DNA from: Clostridium tyrobutyricum DSM 2637 = ATCC 25755 = JCM 11008
GTDB lineage: Bacteria; Bacillota; Clostridia; Clostridiales; Clostridiaceae
Assembly (NCBI RefSeq): GCF_000359585.1
Contig: NZ_APMH01000031.1
Coordinates: 1 to 52,037, forward strand
DNA: 52,037 nucleotides
Direction: 5' to 3'
A program made the translations under genes and the position numbers. This document shows positions 1-8,053 of the stretch, in pieces (positions within the stretch are counted from its first letter, which is position 1; the number at the start of each line of letters is the position of its first letter). Under the pieces are notes generated by a model. That model saw only the letters and a list, made by a program, of their open reading frames with translations. It had not been told where the DNA came from and made no database searches.

Positions 1-28
1 GTAGTCCCTAGGAGGATCGAACTCCTGA
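1..28 (-). other. attachment site: 3' fragment of a tRNA gene
   Basis: Read on the minus strand, this holds a perfect 5-bp T stem (AGGAG/CTCCT) closing a TTCGATC T loop, followed by a 7-nt acceptor strand AGGGACT, a discriminator A and the first C of CCA. No D arm, anticodon arm or matching 5' strand AGTCCCT is found in the next 100 bases, so this is only the 3' part. That is the usual duplicate left when a phage integrates in a tRNA 3' end; the intact tRNA should lie beyond the integrase at the right. The tRNA identity cannot be told. Bases 29-307 hold no gene or clear signal and are very AT-rich. Confidence 0.7.
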
Positions 29-307
29 TTTGTATTTTGCTAAAGATATTAATAGATATTAATTTACATGCATTGGCACTACTTCGCTTAAAGCAGATAT
101 CTCACTATAAAATATAATATCTTTTGGTATGTATATATAACTTATGTGTTAAAAATGTGTTAAGTGATTTTATTATTTTATAGAGTATTATCAATGTCTA
201 AAAGCAATTTTTATTTTTTATATTGTGCTAGCTTTTGATACTAAAAACCACTTTATAGAAACTCAATTATTGTAAAATTTATATGCACATTTAATATTTT
301 ATTAATT

Positions 308-1048
308 TTACTTTCTATCATATTTTTCAAAATCATCAAATATTTTTTTATGAGTTTTATCTAATAGCAAAGTTTCATCTAACTGTTGTAACAAATCATA
401 CTTTCTTATTAGTAGTAAAAATTTTCCTTCGCTGTATTTATTCATAGAATTATAGAATATTAACAACATTTCATATGTAGAAAGTTGTGCCCTAACTAAA
501 GATGCATAATATTCTTTATCATTTTGATTAATAATATTATTCCTATCAATAAATTTTATTATATGATATAAATTTCTAAAATAATGTCCAATATACCTTT
601 GATTTAGTTTATAAAATTTTTCATAAACATTGCGAATACTATTTAACTCTTGAATATAATCTTTAATATGTGTATAATTTTTTTTATTTTCTTTATAAAA
701 AGCCTTTAATTGATTATATGCTATCTCAAAATACTCTCTACCTTTTTTATCATTATAAATAATAGAATTAATTATATCGTTATTAAAAGATAATAAATTA
801 AATAATGTATTTTCAAATCTTTGTATATTGACATTTTTATTTTGTTCCTGACTTTCTTCCTTAGTTATTTCTAATTGCTTTAAAGCGTAAATTAATGTAC
901 CGACAGTACCTATTGAACCTATCCACGTAGCTATATCTCCAATATTTGCTTTTGCAGGGTTAAGTAAAAAGTAAATTATTAATATAGCTACTAATAGTTC
1001 AACCAAAAGCATCTTTTTATCTTTCATTTTTATTGTTTTCATCTCCAT
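308..1048 (-). CDS. putative abortive-infection protein, AbiC-like (putAbiC family)
   Basis: This 246-aa protein has two N-terminal membrane segments (about residues 14-30 and 37-56) followed by a cytoplasmic helical domain rich in Asn, Lys and Tyr. The segments RYIGHYFRNLYHIIKFID and the later YASLVRAQLSTYEMLLIFYN resemble the conserved core of the putative phage abortive infection (putAbiC) family, whose members are small membrane-anchored proteins of this layout. The gene stands alone next to the att site, a usual place for cargo that protects the lysogen from other phages. A weak AGGA lies about 8 bases before the start. The family call is by eye and the mechanism is unknown. Confidence 0.65.
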   Translation of the reverse strand: MEMKTIKMKDKKMLLVELLVAILIIYFLLNPAKANIGDIATWIGSIGTVGTLIYALKQLEITKEESQEQNKNVNIQRFENTLFNLLSFNNDIINSIIYNDKKGREYFEIAYNQLKAFYKENKKNYTHIKDYIQELNSIRNVYEKFYKLNQRYIGHYFRNLYHIIKFIDRNNIINQNDKEYYASLVRAQLSTYEMLLIFYNSMNKYSEGKFLLLIRKYDLLQQLDETLLLDKTHKKIFDDFEKYDRK

Positions 1049-1205
1049 ATAATGATCCTATTAATATTACTGATAATTTTGTAAAAGTAAATTCACTTAT
1101 TATTTTAATATAAAAGTTAAAACGAATTTAAAACAAAAATCTATACTTTTTCTATGAAAATATAAGTTTTTAAAATTACATTTTATTTTATTTTGAATAT
1201 TTATA

Positions 1206-1841
1206 TTATTTAATAAAATCACTAATATGATGAACTAATGGTTGAATATAAGGCTCAAGCCATTCCCAACTTTGATGAATAGTATTAACCAATGTTAATA
1301 CTACTTGTACATTTTTAGCTTTGTCCACTATACCTTTTTTCTTAATTTTATTATTTGCTTCTTCTATACTATCGGAAGAAACGCTAGTATTTTCTAGAAT
1401 AATATCTTTTAATGATGTTGGAGTATTGAGTGTTGAGTCATAATTACCAGTTGAAATTTGATTACAATTTAACTTTTCTTGTACTTGTAAGCAAACATTC
1501 TTTTTTTTTATATATTCTCTATAGTTATCATTAATATAATAAATAGGAAATATATTTTCTAAACCAATTACAAATTCAGTTACTGAATCGCAATCTTCAC
1601 ACTCAATATTTTTTCCTAAATAGTCCTCATAAGAATCAACTATATCCATAATATCAAAATTATCACATCTTATTTCAAATTTTAATTTCAAATATCCCAT
1701 ATTAACTAGTTTATTTAATCTATTTATCACTAATTTAATCGGAAATTTCAGCATCTTACAAATTGCTATAGGATAAAAACTTTTAACATTTTTATTTGAT
1801 GCTAGTTTCTCAATATAACTATCTATTTCAAATTCATTCAT
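1206..1841 (-). CDS. unknown protein with winged-helix-like N-terminus, first gene of an unrecognised pair
   Basis: I do not recognise this 211-aa family. Residues 1-60 look like a winged helix-turn-helix (predicted helices then NRLNKLVNMGYLKLKFE). A CEDC motif lies near residue 81, possibly a metal site. A low-complexity Ser/Thr/Asn linker then leads to an amphipathic, Trp-containing C-terminal helix that could touch membrane or protein. The start is supported by GGAGGAGGG 10 bases upstream. It lies 70 bases upstream of the 1911-2987 gene's stop on the same strand and follows that gene in transcription order. Position next to an AbiC-like gene suggests defence cargo, but that is inference. 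Confidence 0.6.
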   Translation of the reverse strand: MNEFEIDSYIEKLASNKNVKSFYPIAICKMLKFPIKLVINRLNKLVNMGYLKLKFEIRCDNFDIMDIVDSYEDYLGKNIECEDCDSVTEFVIGLENIFPIYYINDNYREYIKKKNVCLQVQEKLNCNQISTGNYDSTLNTPTSLKDIILENTSVSSDSIEEANNKIKKKGIVDKAKNVQVVLTLVNTIHQSWEWLEPYIQPLVHHISDFIK

Positions 1842-1910
1842 ATGTTAAAATCCCTCCTCCTAAATTATCATAATAAATATTTTAACAAGCTACTTTAGAT
1901 GGTAAATTAA

Positions 1911-2987
1911 TTATAGCACTTTTTGCCTTATATATTTTATAGTTTTTTCACTAACAGAAGATTTAAAAAATATAGAAAGAGTCTTTAAGCCAACTGATAT
2001 TGTGTAAATTTCTCCTACAGGAGAATCTGAAAACTTTATCAAGCCTGAATAATTAGTTATATATTTTTTTAATACATTATAAAGAGTTTGTTTTGATAAA
2101 TCTTCTTCACAATCTTTCCTTATTTTTAATCCAATACTAGCCATTCCAGCTAATAATAATTCTGTAAATGGTGTACCATCAGTATCTATATTTAAAGCCT
2201 GAACCTTATCATTAAATTTTTTTATATCTTTATCTCCAAAATAGTCATCAATAACTATTAACATATTAACTAATAATTCATTGTTCTCTTCAGTCAATTT
2301 TAAATTTTTATCAGGTATAGATAGAGATTGAGCAAAATTTCCATTATATAAGGAACTCTTAAATTTTTCTAATGATCCATTGTAATTTTTTAAGACATCT
2401 AAGTCTCTAATAGAAACATACATGGCTTTAAATGTGTCCATTAACTGATTAGCTATACGTGTAGCATCTTTTGAATTAGTTCTTATTTCTAAGTATTCAC
2501 AATTAAGATCTACTATTACTACAACATTATTAATATTCTTAAACTTTGAATAGTCTTGACCATCGTTATAAGTTTTAGTACCACATGGAATCATAAACCT
2601 CATGATATACTTATTATCATCTAATTTAATGCAAGTATATAAACTGGGGCTCTCTAAGCTTTTATTATTTATAGATTTAATTTTATCAAAACAATATTCA
2701 TCAGATTCGATTTTTTTAATCAATAAATCTTTATAGTTTTCAATATTATCATTTCCTACATATATAATTTTAAACCATTTCACTGATTTTCTTCCTGCAA
2801 AAATTTTACTCAGCAAAACATCTTTAGCCTTATTATCTTTAAATATTAAATCTATATTATCAAACAAACGTTGTCTAGGATCTTCTTTGTCATTTAATTC
2901 TATATCTAATATTTTTATTATTTTATCAATTTCTTGATTAGTCAAATTTATAAAATCTGACTTTACTATAATATCTTTTATTTCCAT
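1911..2987 (-). CDS. unknown 358-aa protein, second member of a putative two-gene cargo module
   Basis: I do not recognise this protein. The frame is open up to 3080, but the ATG at 2987 has GGAGG 8 bases upstream, whereas the earlier ATG overlaps a hairpin; I therefore start at 2987. The protein is soluble with no signal peptide or membrane segment, mixed alpha/beta in the middle (VVVIVDLN near residue 165) and helical in the C-terminal half. Its promoter probably lies in 2990-3070, although no clear consensus is seen. It would be transcribed before the winged-helix-like gene 1206-1841. Role unknown; toxin/regulator or defence pair are possibilities. Confidence 0.6.
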   Translation of the reverse strand: MEIKDIIVKSDFINLTNQEIDKIIKILDIELNDKEDPRQRLFDNIDLIFKDNKAKDVLLSKIFAGRKSVKWFKIIYVGNDNIENYKDLLIKKIESDEYCFDKIKSINNKSLESPSLYTCIKLDDNKYIMRFMIPCGTKTYNDGQDYSKFKNINNVVVIVDLNCEYLEIRTNSKDATRIANQLMDTFKAMYVSIRDLDVLKNYNGSLEKFKSSLYNGNFAQSLSIPDKNLKLTEENNELLVNMLIVIDDYFGDKDIKKFNDKVQALNIDTDGTPFTELLLAGMASIGLKIRKDCEEDLSKQTLYNVLKKYITNYSGLIKFSDSPVGEIYTISVGLKTLSIFFKSSVSEKTIKYIRQKVL

Positions 2988-3073
2988 ATAATATCCTCCA
3001 ATATATAACAATATTGTACTTTCAAAAACATTATTATATAATAGAGACGTCAAATGATTTGAAAGCACATATA

Positions 3074-3108
3074 CTGTCATAGGTCCACCAAACTTATGAC
3101 AGTTTTTT
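3074..3108 (+). terminator. intrinsic terminator, plus-strand direction
   Basis: An 8-bp perfect stem CTGTCATA/TATGACAG with a 13-base loop is followed by TTTTTT on the plus strand. No plus-strand gene precedes it, so it may end an unannotated transcript or be a relic of cargo exchange. Confidence 0.55.
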
Positions 3109-3237
3109 CTTTAGTATAGGACATGCCTAACAAACATTCAACAATTTCGACAAAAGTATACTTAATTTTCAATAGTTACATTATCTGTCATTTATATAAT
3201 ATGTATTCAATATTTACTTTTAAATTCCTTTCAATAT

Positions 3238-3993
3238 TTAATAATTTCTAATAATCAGCTCGCTGTATTTGTGATCTTTATCCTTGTACTTCCCCATAAG
3301 GTTATGATTTCGCTGGACTTCATCTATATTGAAATCCTTATACAATCCTCTTACGAATTCACAATCATTATATGAAAGAATAAACTTCCCCTTCACATTT
3401 TTAAGAACTTCACACAGCCTCACATGATCCTCTTTGGAAAATTGAGCCTGATAGTATCTTTCAGTACCGTAGTAGGGTGGATCAAGATATATTAAGGAAT
3501 CCCCTTTATCATAAACCTTAAGTAAATCCTCAAAGTCTTTATTCTCAATCACTACATTTGAAAGCCTTTCCTGAATATCAGTAAGATATTGAGTCATTAC
3601 ATTAACATTTCTTTTTACACATCCATAGGACCTGTGATCACTTCCATAGCTTGTCTTGATTAACATGAAAAATCTAGCTGCTCTTTGAATATCTGTCATT
3701 CCTCTAGTGTTGTATTGGCTGACAAAACCATAAAATATCTCCCTTGAATTCAACATGAAAGAGAGTTCCTTTTGTAGCTCTCCACAGTGAAATTTTACAC
3801 ATCTAAATAAATTGACCAGGTCTCCATTTATATCATTGTAAACTTCCATGTTGGCCAGTTTATCTTTTGAGAACAATACCCATGCTGCACCTCCAAATAC
3901 CTCTATGTATCTATTGAACTTTTCAGGAAAGCGTTTGATTATCTCCTTCCTAAGTAATTTTTTCCCACCTATCCAACTTATAAAACTATTCAT
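3238..3993 (-). CDS. DNA adenine N6-methyltransferase, D12/Dam class
   Basis: The 251-aa length and three motifs fit the D12 class of adenine methyltransferases. SWIGGKK at residues 6-12 and EVFGGA at 31-36 bind S-adenosylmethionine, and DPPY at 171-174 is the catalytic motif IV. The ATG has AGGAGGT upstream with good spacing. No restriction endonuclease is adjacent, so it is probably an orphan enzyme that protects phage DNA from host restriction or marks sites. Its target sequence cannot be told from the protein alone; homologues of this class often methylate GATC-like sites. It is a single-gene unit separated by over 150 bases on each side. Confidence 0.9.
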   Translation of the reverse strand: MNSFISWIGGKKLLRKEIIKRFPEKFNRYIEVFGGAAWVLFSKDKLANMEVYNDINGDLVNLFRCVKFHCGELQKELSFMLNSREIFYGFVSQYNTRGMTDIQRAARFFMLIKTSYGSDHRSYGCVKRNVNVMTQYLTDIQERLSNVVIENKDFEDLLKVYDKGDSLIYLDPPYYGTERYYQAQFSKEDHVRLCEVLKNVKGKFILSYNDCEFVRGLYKDFNIDEVQRNHNLMGKYKDKDHKYSELIIRNY

Positions 3994-4136
3994 ATGTACC
4001 TCCTATATTCCAGATAATACTATTATATACGAACATGTGTTCTGTTTCAAGGTAGAATATGATAGTGCATAATAGTTGACTAACTATATTTTTTTGCTAA
4101 TATCTAACTAAAGATAAAAGCTTAATAACTTAAAGT

Positions 4137-4228
4137 TTTATAGGGTTCCGTAGTTTAAAATAACTAGTCTGGTTCAAGATAAAACGCACAGTATACTGTG
4201 TTCACGGAAGGATAAAATCCTAGAAGAT
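4137..4228 (+). promoter_or_regulatory. guanidine-I (ykkC) riboswitch
   Basis: The conserved ykkC blocks appear in order on the plus strand: TAGGGTTCCG at 4141-4150, CTGGTTCAAGA near 4169, and CACGGAAGGATAAAATCCTA at 4203-4222. Between the second and third blocks is a variable hairpin (ACAGTATACTGT). This is the guanidine-I aptamer that senses free guanidinium and turns on exporters. A Gdx-type SMR exporter begins 63 bases downstream, the canonical partner, which supports the call strongly. Confidence 0.9.
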
Positions 4229-4240
4229 ATTTTACAATAT

Positions 4241-4264
4241 CAGCCTATGGCTTTTTATTTTTTT
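4241..4264 (+). terminator. riboswitch expression-platform terminator
   Basis: AGCC-TAT-GGCT forms a short hairpin at 4242-4252 followed by a long T-rich tract. It lies between the aptamer and the exporter start, so it is the likely premature terminator that guanidine binding would disable. Confidence 0.6.
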
Positions 4265-4290
4265 GTATATTATAAGAATGGATGAAAGCT

Positions 4291-4608
4291 ATGAAATGGA
4301 TAATGTTAATTATTGCATGTCTATTTGAAATAGGATGGGCTGTAAGTTTGAAATTTGCACATGGATTTACAAAACCTATACCAAGTATATTTACAATAGT
4401 AGGCATGATAGCAAGTTTCTACTTTTTATCATTAGCATTAAAAAATCTGCCTTTAGGTACAGCGTATGCTACTTGGACAGAGATAGGCACTATTGGTACT
4501 GTAATCTTAGGTGTACTATTATTTAAAGAGCCTGTTACTATAACTAGACTAGTTTGTATTTACTTTATAGTAATAGGAATAGTTGGATTAAAACTTGTAT
4601 CTCGTTAA
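4291..4608 (+). CDS. gdx: guanidinium exporter, SMR family Gdx (SugE-type)
   Basis: This is a 105-aa, four-helix small multidrug resistance protein. Starting at the second ATG (4291) places the central coupling glutamate at position 13 (CLFEIGW), as in characterised Gdx proteins; the first ATG at 4282 would add three residues. AYATWTEIGTIGT and LLFKEP match the Gdx subfamily. Such transporters are dual-topology homodimers that export guanidinium in exchange for protons. A guanidine-I riboswitch directly upstream gives the function independent support. It is one of few plus-strand genes in the left two-thirds of the window and is a metabolic cargo gene of the prophage. Confidence 0.92.
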   Translation: MKWIMLIIACLFEIGWAVSLKFAHGFTKPIPSIFTIVGMIASFYFLSLALKNLPLGTAYATWTEIGTIGTVILGVLLFKEPVTITRLVCIYFIVIGIVGLKLVSR

Positions 4609-4639
4609 CTTTTTATTACTGATAAACATAGAATTATTT

Positions 4640-4673
4640 AAAGCCTAGAAATTATTTAACTTTCTAGGCTTTA
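4640..4673. terminator. bidirectional terminator between convergent genes
   Basis: A 12-bp inverted repeat (AAAGCCTAGAAA/TTTCTAGGCTTT) with a 9-base loop sits between the ends of the exporter gene and the NlpC/P60 gene. It can serve both, although the T tracts are short. Confidence 0.65.
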
Positions 4674-4718
4674 AATTGTTATAGTTTTTGTGGTTCATTT
4701 GTATTAACAAATTTATTT

Positions 4719-5507
4719 TTATCTACCAGCTTTTAATACTATTTGGTTTTGTGCAACAATTTTTCCATTTTTATCATATCCTTTTACAGTTATTTTATAA
4801 TTAGCATTAGCAGTAAAACTGCTTCCTCCATTTCTTATATATATAACTTTAGATGCATTTTGACTTAATTGAATATAATTGGAATTAGGTACTTGTTTTG
4901 CAAATGACCATGAAGCTCCTGTATCTGAATCTACCCATGCATATACACGTTCTATATCACTACTATAACTTCTAATTATTAGATTTATACCTGGATTTCC
5001 ATTAACATTTGTTCCTCCACCATCTATATTAACATAAGAATTTGAAATTATTATTCTTCTTCCACCACTAAAATCAGATCTATCTACTGATGCTATTTTG
5101 ACTACATCACCAGTCTGAGGAGCATTTATATATGAGCCATTTCCTATATATATTCCTACATGATATGCAGGTGATCCAAAGAATACCAAATCTCCTGGTT
5201 GAAGATTTGCTCTAGATACTGGAGTACCGACTTTTTGTTGATCCTGTGAAGTTCTTGGAAGTGAAATGCCAAAGTGAGCATATACGTATTGAACTAATCC
5301 TGAACAATCAAATCCAGATGGGTTAGTTCCACCCCAAACATAAGGAACTCCTAAAAAATTTTGTGCATAATTTACTATTTCTTGTCCAGTAGTTTGAGCT
5401 TTAACAGGACTTAAATTTACTGCCAATACCATAAATAGTGCTAAAACGACACTTAATATAGTTGTCTTTTTTTTTGAGTTTTTTTCATTTGTTAACTTTT
5501 TTTCCAT
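4719..5507 (-). CDS. secreted NlpC/P60 peptidoglycan endopeptidase
   Basis: The 262-aa protein begins with a signal peptide (Lys-rich to residue 14, hydrophobic 15-33, likely cleavage after PVKA at 37). The NlpC/P60 domain covers about residues 40-155, with catalytic Cys68 in GFDCSG, His116 in YHVG and a third polar residue near Asn128. It would cleave peptide stems of peptidoglycan outside the cell. The C-terminal 100 residues form a beta-rich domain with a Ser/Asn/Gly-rich character, possibly wall-binding. A signal peptide is unusual for an endolysin acting with a holin, and a separate endolysin exists at 6302-7120, so this is probably cargo rather than the lysis enzyme. Confidence 0.88.
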   Translation of the reverse strand: MEKKLTNEKNSKKKTTILSVVLALFMVLAVNLSPVKAQTTGQEIVNYAQNFLGVPYVWGGTNPSGFDCSGLVQYVYAHFGISLPRTSQDQQKVGTPVSRANLQPGDLVFFGSPAYHVGIYIGNGSYINAPQTGDVVKIASVDRSDFSGGRRIIISNSYVNIDGGGTNVNGNPGINLIIRSYSSDIERVYAWVDSDTGASWSFAKQVPNSNYIQLSQNASKVIYIRNGGSSFTANANYKITVKGYDKNGKIVAQNQIVLKAGR

Positions 5508-5692
5508 TGATTTTCCCCCTAAATTTTTAATACTTTGTTTATATTTATTACTATTCTATACAGTTAATTAAATTCCTTCTTTTTTTATCCATCATAATTC
5601 TACATATTATTACATTTCCATATCCTTGCTTGTATTTTATAAATAGTTTAGAAACTTAAGGCGGTGTTTGCCTAATCTCTAAATTATTTACA

Positions 5693-6244
5693 TTAAACTG
5701 TTGCAGTTCCAGCAGTACTCTGAATACTAGCAATAGTCTGCTTCAACTGAGTATTCTCAGCCTGTACTGCTGCCAAGTCCTGATTTATTTTAACAATCTG
5801 TGCATTCTTTTCAGCTTCACTTACAGGAGCATGTCCAAGGTCATTCACTGCTTCCTGGATAAAATCATCAATAAGCTTTTTCTGATTATCTGTTGGAGTA
5901 ACATTAATTTCTTTCAGTGCTGCATACACCGTTTCTTGTGCGGACTTGAATTTTTCTTCATTTGTTTGAAGACTTCCGGTATGCGCTAGTTGTTCAGCTG
6001 CTTTTACTCCGGCCACTGCCTTTTGTTCAATCCAATCTACAAGTGTTGCTGCAGGTTTTAGACTTGGAATTGTCTTTGCTACCTGGATAAGTGGCTCTGT
6101 TGCTTTTAATACATCTCCAGTTGTATCAAGTACTTTTTCAGTGTTAACACCTTTTTTCTTAAGATAAGGTACCAATCCATAGATACCACCAATTACCCCT
6201 ACTAAAACTCCACCTACTGCTACAATATCATTTACATTTATCAT
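5693..6244 (-). CDS. phage holin, LLH family
   Basis: The 183-aa protein has one N-terminal membrane segment (about residues 8-28) followed by a long soluble helical region ending in a coiled coil (AEKNAQIVKINQDLAAVQAE). The segment GDVLKATEPLIQVAKTIPSL and the size fit the LLH holin family of Firmicute phages. It lies just after the GH25 endolysin in transcription order, in a lysis cassette with the XhlA-like gene. Its role would be to form the membrane lesion that releases the endolysin. Confidence 0.8.
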   Translation of the reverse strand: MINVNDIVAVGGVLVGVIGGIYGLVPYLKKKGVNTEKVLDTTGDVLKATEPLIQVAKTIPSLKPAATLVDWIEQKAVAGVKAAEQLAHTGSLQTNEEKFKSAQETVYAALKEINVTPTDNQKKLIDDFIQEAVNDLGHAPVSEAEKNAQIVKINQDLAAVQAENTQLKQTIASIQSTAGTATV

Positions 6245-6301
6245 TTTTTATTACCTCCATTATTTTGATAATTTAAAAAAGGTAGTTCAATTAAGAAATA
6301 C

Positions 6302-7120
6302 CTATAGTTGTTTAGATCCACTATTACCTTTGTTATCATTCCAATATGCTACTGGTGGTTTGCCTTTAAATAGAGTAATATAATTTCCTCTATCAAGGTG
6401 TATTCCTAATCCTCCATCAGATCTCTTTTCAATATAGAAATCACCTAGAAAATGCTCTATCGTATCACTTTCAGGTGGAATACTTGTATCATATTTCTTT
6501 ATAGGAACTGAAACTTTTTCGGCTACATTGACTGTCTTGTTTTTTATAACCTTGAAGAAATTATCATCCATGTAGTTAAGATCAACATATCCACTTATAC
6601 CAGATATCTGCCCTTTATCTGCATACTGCCACACCGTAAAGTATTTCCATAACGTAAAACTTGGTTTAATAACACCGTAATTTGCAACCCACAACGGGAA
6701 TTTTGTTATCTTGGAATTTAAATGTGCCTGTATCCAACTTGGATTTGCATAGAACAAAGGCTGTCCCACTACAGATGCTTTGTCTAAAAAATCTATACAT
6801 AAGTCTGTAATATCACCAGTGCAGTTGTTTTCTGCATCCAATATAACTATGTCTGGATTCGTGTTTTTTATAAAATCAAGGAAATTAGCTATTTCAGTAA
6901 GTTCTTTGGCTTTGTCTGCAAAATGTGAAAAGTGATATGCTCCAGTAAGTAACCCTGCTTTCTTGGCGTTTTCTATATTAGTATGATATTTTTCATCTCG
7001 CGATCCTGTTCCAGAAGTACCTTCTGTAGCCCTACAAAATACAAATTGATATCCAGCATTTTTCAAGATATTCATATTTACATTGCCATTAAGGTTACTT
7101 ATATCTACACCTTTAATCAT
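6302..7120 (-). CDS. phage endolysin, GH25 muramidase
   Basis: The 272-aa protein opens with KGVDISNLNG and contains VILDAENN near residues 92-99, supplying the acidic catalytic residues of glycosyl hydrolase family 25; YHFSHF and WQYADKGQISG are further family features. The catalytic domain covers residues 1-190 and cleaves the MurNAc-GlcNAc bond. The remaining C-terminal 80 residues form a separate small domain, probably for wall binding. There is no signal peptide, in keeping with holin-dependent release. AGGAGGT precedes the start. Confidence 0.92.
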   Translation of the reverse strand: MIKGVDISNLNGNVNMNILKNAGYQFVFCRATEGTSGTGSRDEKYHTNIENAKKAGLLTGAYHFSHFADKAKELTEIANFLDFIKNTNPDIVILDAENNCTGDITDLCIDFLDKASVVGQPLFYANPSWIQAHLNSKITKFPLWVANYGVIKPSFTLWKYFTVWQYADKGQISGISGYVDLNYMDDNFFKVIKNKTVNVAEKVSVPIKKYDTSIPPESDTIEHFLGDFYIEKRSDGGLGIHLDRGNYITLFKGKPPVAYWNDNKGNSGSKQL

Positions 7121-7154
7121 AAAATTTTACCTCCTTTACTTTTTCAATATATTT

Positions 7155-7463
7155 TTAACTTAAAAATTTACCAATAATAATGCCAACTATTACAGTAATA
7201 ATCTTATCTATAAGACCATCCCATTTCCTAGCTGGCTTTTCTTTTAAATTTTCTAATTGTGTTGTCATTTTTTCTATTAATTGTTTTATATCTTCAAGTG
7301 TATCTTTAAAATTCTGCACATCTTTTGCGGTACCTACATTCTGATTCTCTATCTTTTTAAGCCTGTCAGAATGGTCATTTAACCTTCTTTCATGTTGGTC
7401 AAATGTCTCCGTTATCTGCCTATGTCTTTCCTCACATAATTTTGCATCATAGCACTCACTCAT
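7155..7463 (-). CDS. XhlA-like haemolysin/holin accessory protein
   Basis: The 102-aa protein has a long charged coiled coil (residues 10-75, with HERRLNDHSDRLKKIENQ) followed by one C-terminal membrane helix (IITVIVGIIIGKFL). This is the topology of the XhlA family found upstream of endolysins in Bacillus and Clostridium prophages. It probably assists holin function. It lies 34 bases before the endolysin gene. Confidence 0.8.
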   Translation of the reverse strand: MSECYDAKLCEERHRQITETFDQHERRLNDHSDRLKKIENQNVGTAKDVQNFKDTLEDIKQLIEKMTTQLENLKEKPARKWDGLIDKIITVIVGIIIGKFLS

Positions 7464-7646
7464 TTCCAGCCTCCTATTTTGGACAAAATAAAAAGACTAT
7501 CTCTAGCCCTCTGTTATTTCTTCAAACATATTATCAAAGGTCGTTGCTTTGATGTCCTTTAATTTATTCATACTAAGAATCCCTTTCTTTAATGTTATAT
7601 AGTAAATACCGTAATATTTTTGCTAGCTTTTACCAAAAATATAGCT

Positions 7647-7770
7647 TTAAATTAACCCTTTAAGCTTATCTTCTCCAAAAAGTTTATGCTTTAAGTAAGC
7701 GTATTTAATTTTTAGCTTTCATCATCCTAATCTCAAATTTGCTATCCAAACTATCAATTAATTTATTCAT
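7647..7770 (-). pseudogene. possible frameshifted small gene between tail and lysis modules
   Basis: From ATG 7770 the frame encodes MNKLIDSLDSKFEIRMMKAK and stops at 7705. A +1 shift at the A5 run near 7710 would continue it as KIKYAYLKHKLFGEDKLKGLI and stop at 7647, giving one 41-aa charged, helical protein. The two halves read as continuous coding sequence, so this is either a broken gene or a sequencing error. Ribosome binding is weak. The rest of 7464-7777 shows nothing convincing. Confidence 0.3.
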
Positions 7771-7777
7771 ATTTCCA

Positions 7778-8041
7778 TTAATATGTCATATTATCTCTTG
7801 ATAATTTATTTAAAATATGTTCCTTTGGTATTCTCCTAAATGGTTCGTAGTTGTAATTATATAAATTAATGCCCATTCTATATTTGGTTGCTCTTAGATC
7901 TGTCATATTAGAAATTAATGTCATACCTTCGCCACTATTTGTGATTATACCAATATGATATTTGCTTGGCCTTAGGTTTGTAAGTATACCAACTACAGGC
8001 ATACTTAGATATGGAGCTATTATTCCAATATAAGTCGCCAT
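7778..8041 (-). CDS. hypothetical phage protein, tail region
   Basis: This 87-aa protein is not recognised. It contains two internally similar stretches, NLRPSKYHIGIITNSGE and DLRATKYRMGINLYNYN, suggesting an internal repeat of a short beta unit. GAGGTG precedes the start with good spacing. It is the last intact gene of the tail-tip cluster before lysis, so a small appendage or fibre-associated protein is likely. Confidence 0.6.
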   Translation of the reverse strand: MATYIGIIAPYLSMPVVGILTNLRPSKYHIGIITNSGEGMTLISNMTDLRATKYRMGINLYNYNYEPFRRIPKEHILNKLSRDNMTY

Positions 8042-8053
8042 TTTATGCCACCT

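Noticed and set aside
5594-5604. TGTAGAATTAT upstream of the NlpC/P60 gene as a third copy of the mini-gene element
   Set aside because: Only the 11-base core matches and it lies about 90 bases from the start, so chance in AT-rich DNA is likely.
7506-7572. A 22-codon minus-strand frame (MNKLKDIKATTFDNMFEEIT)
   Set aside because: Only a weak ribosome binding site and too short to judge; mentioned for completeness.
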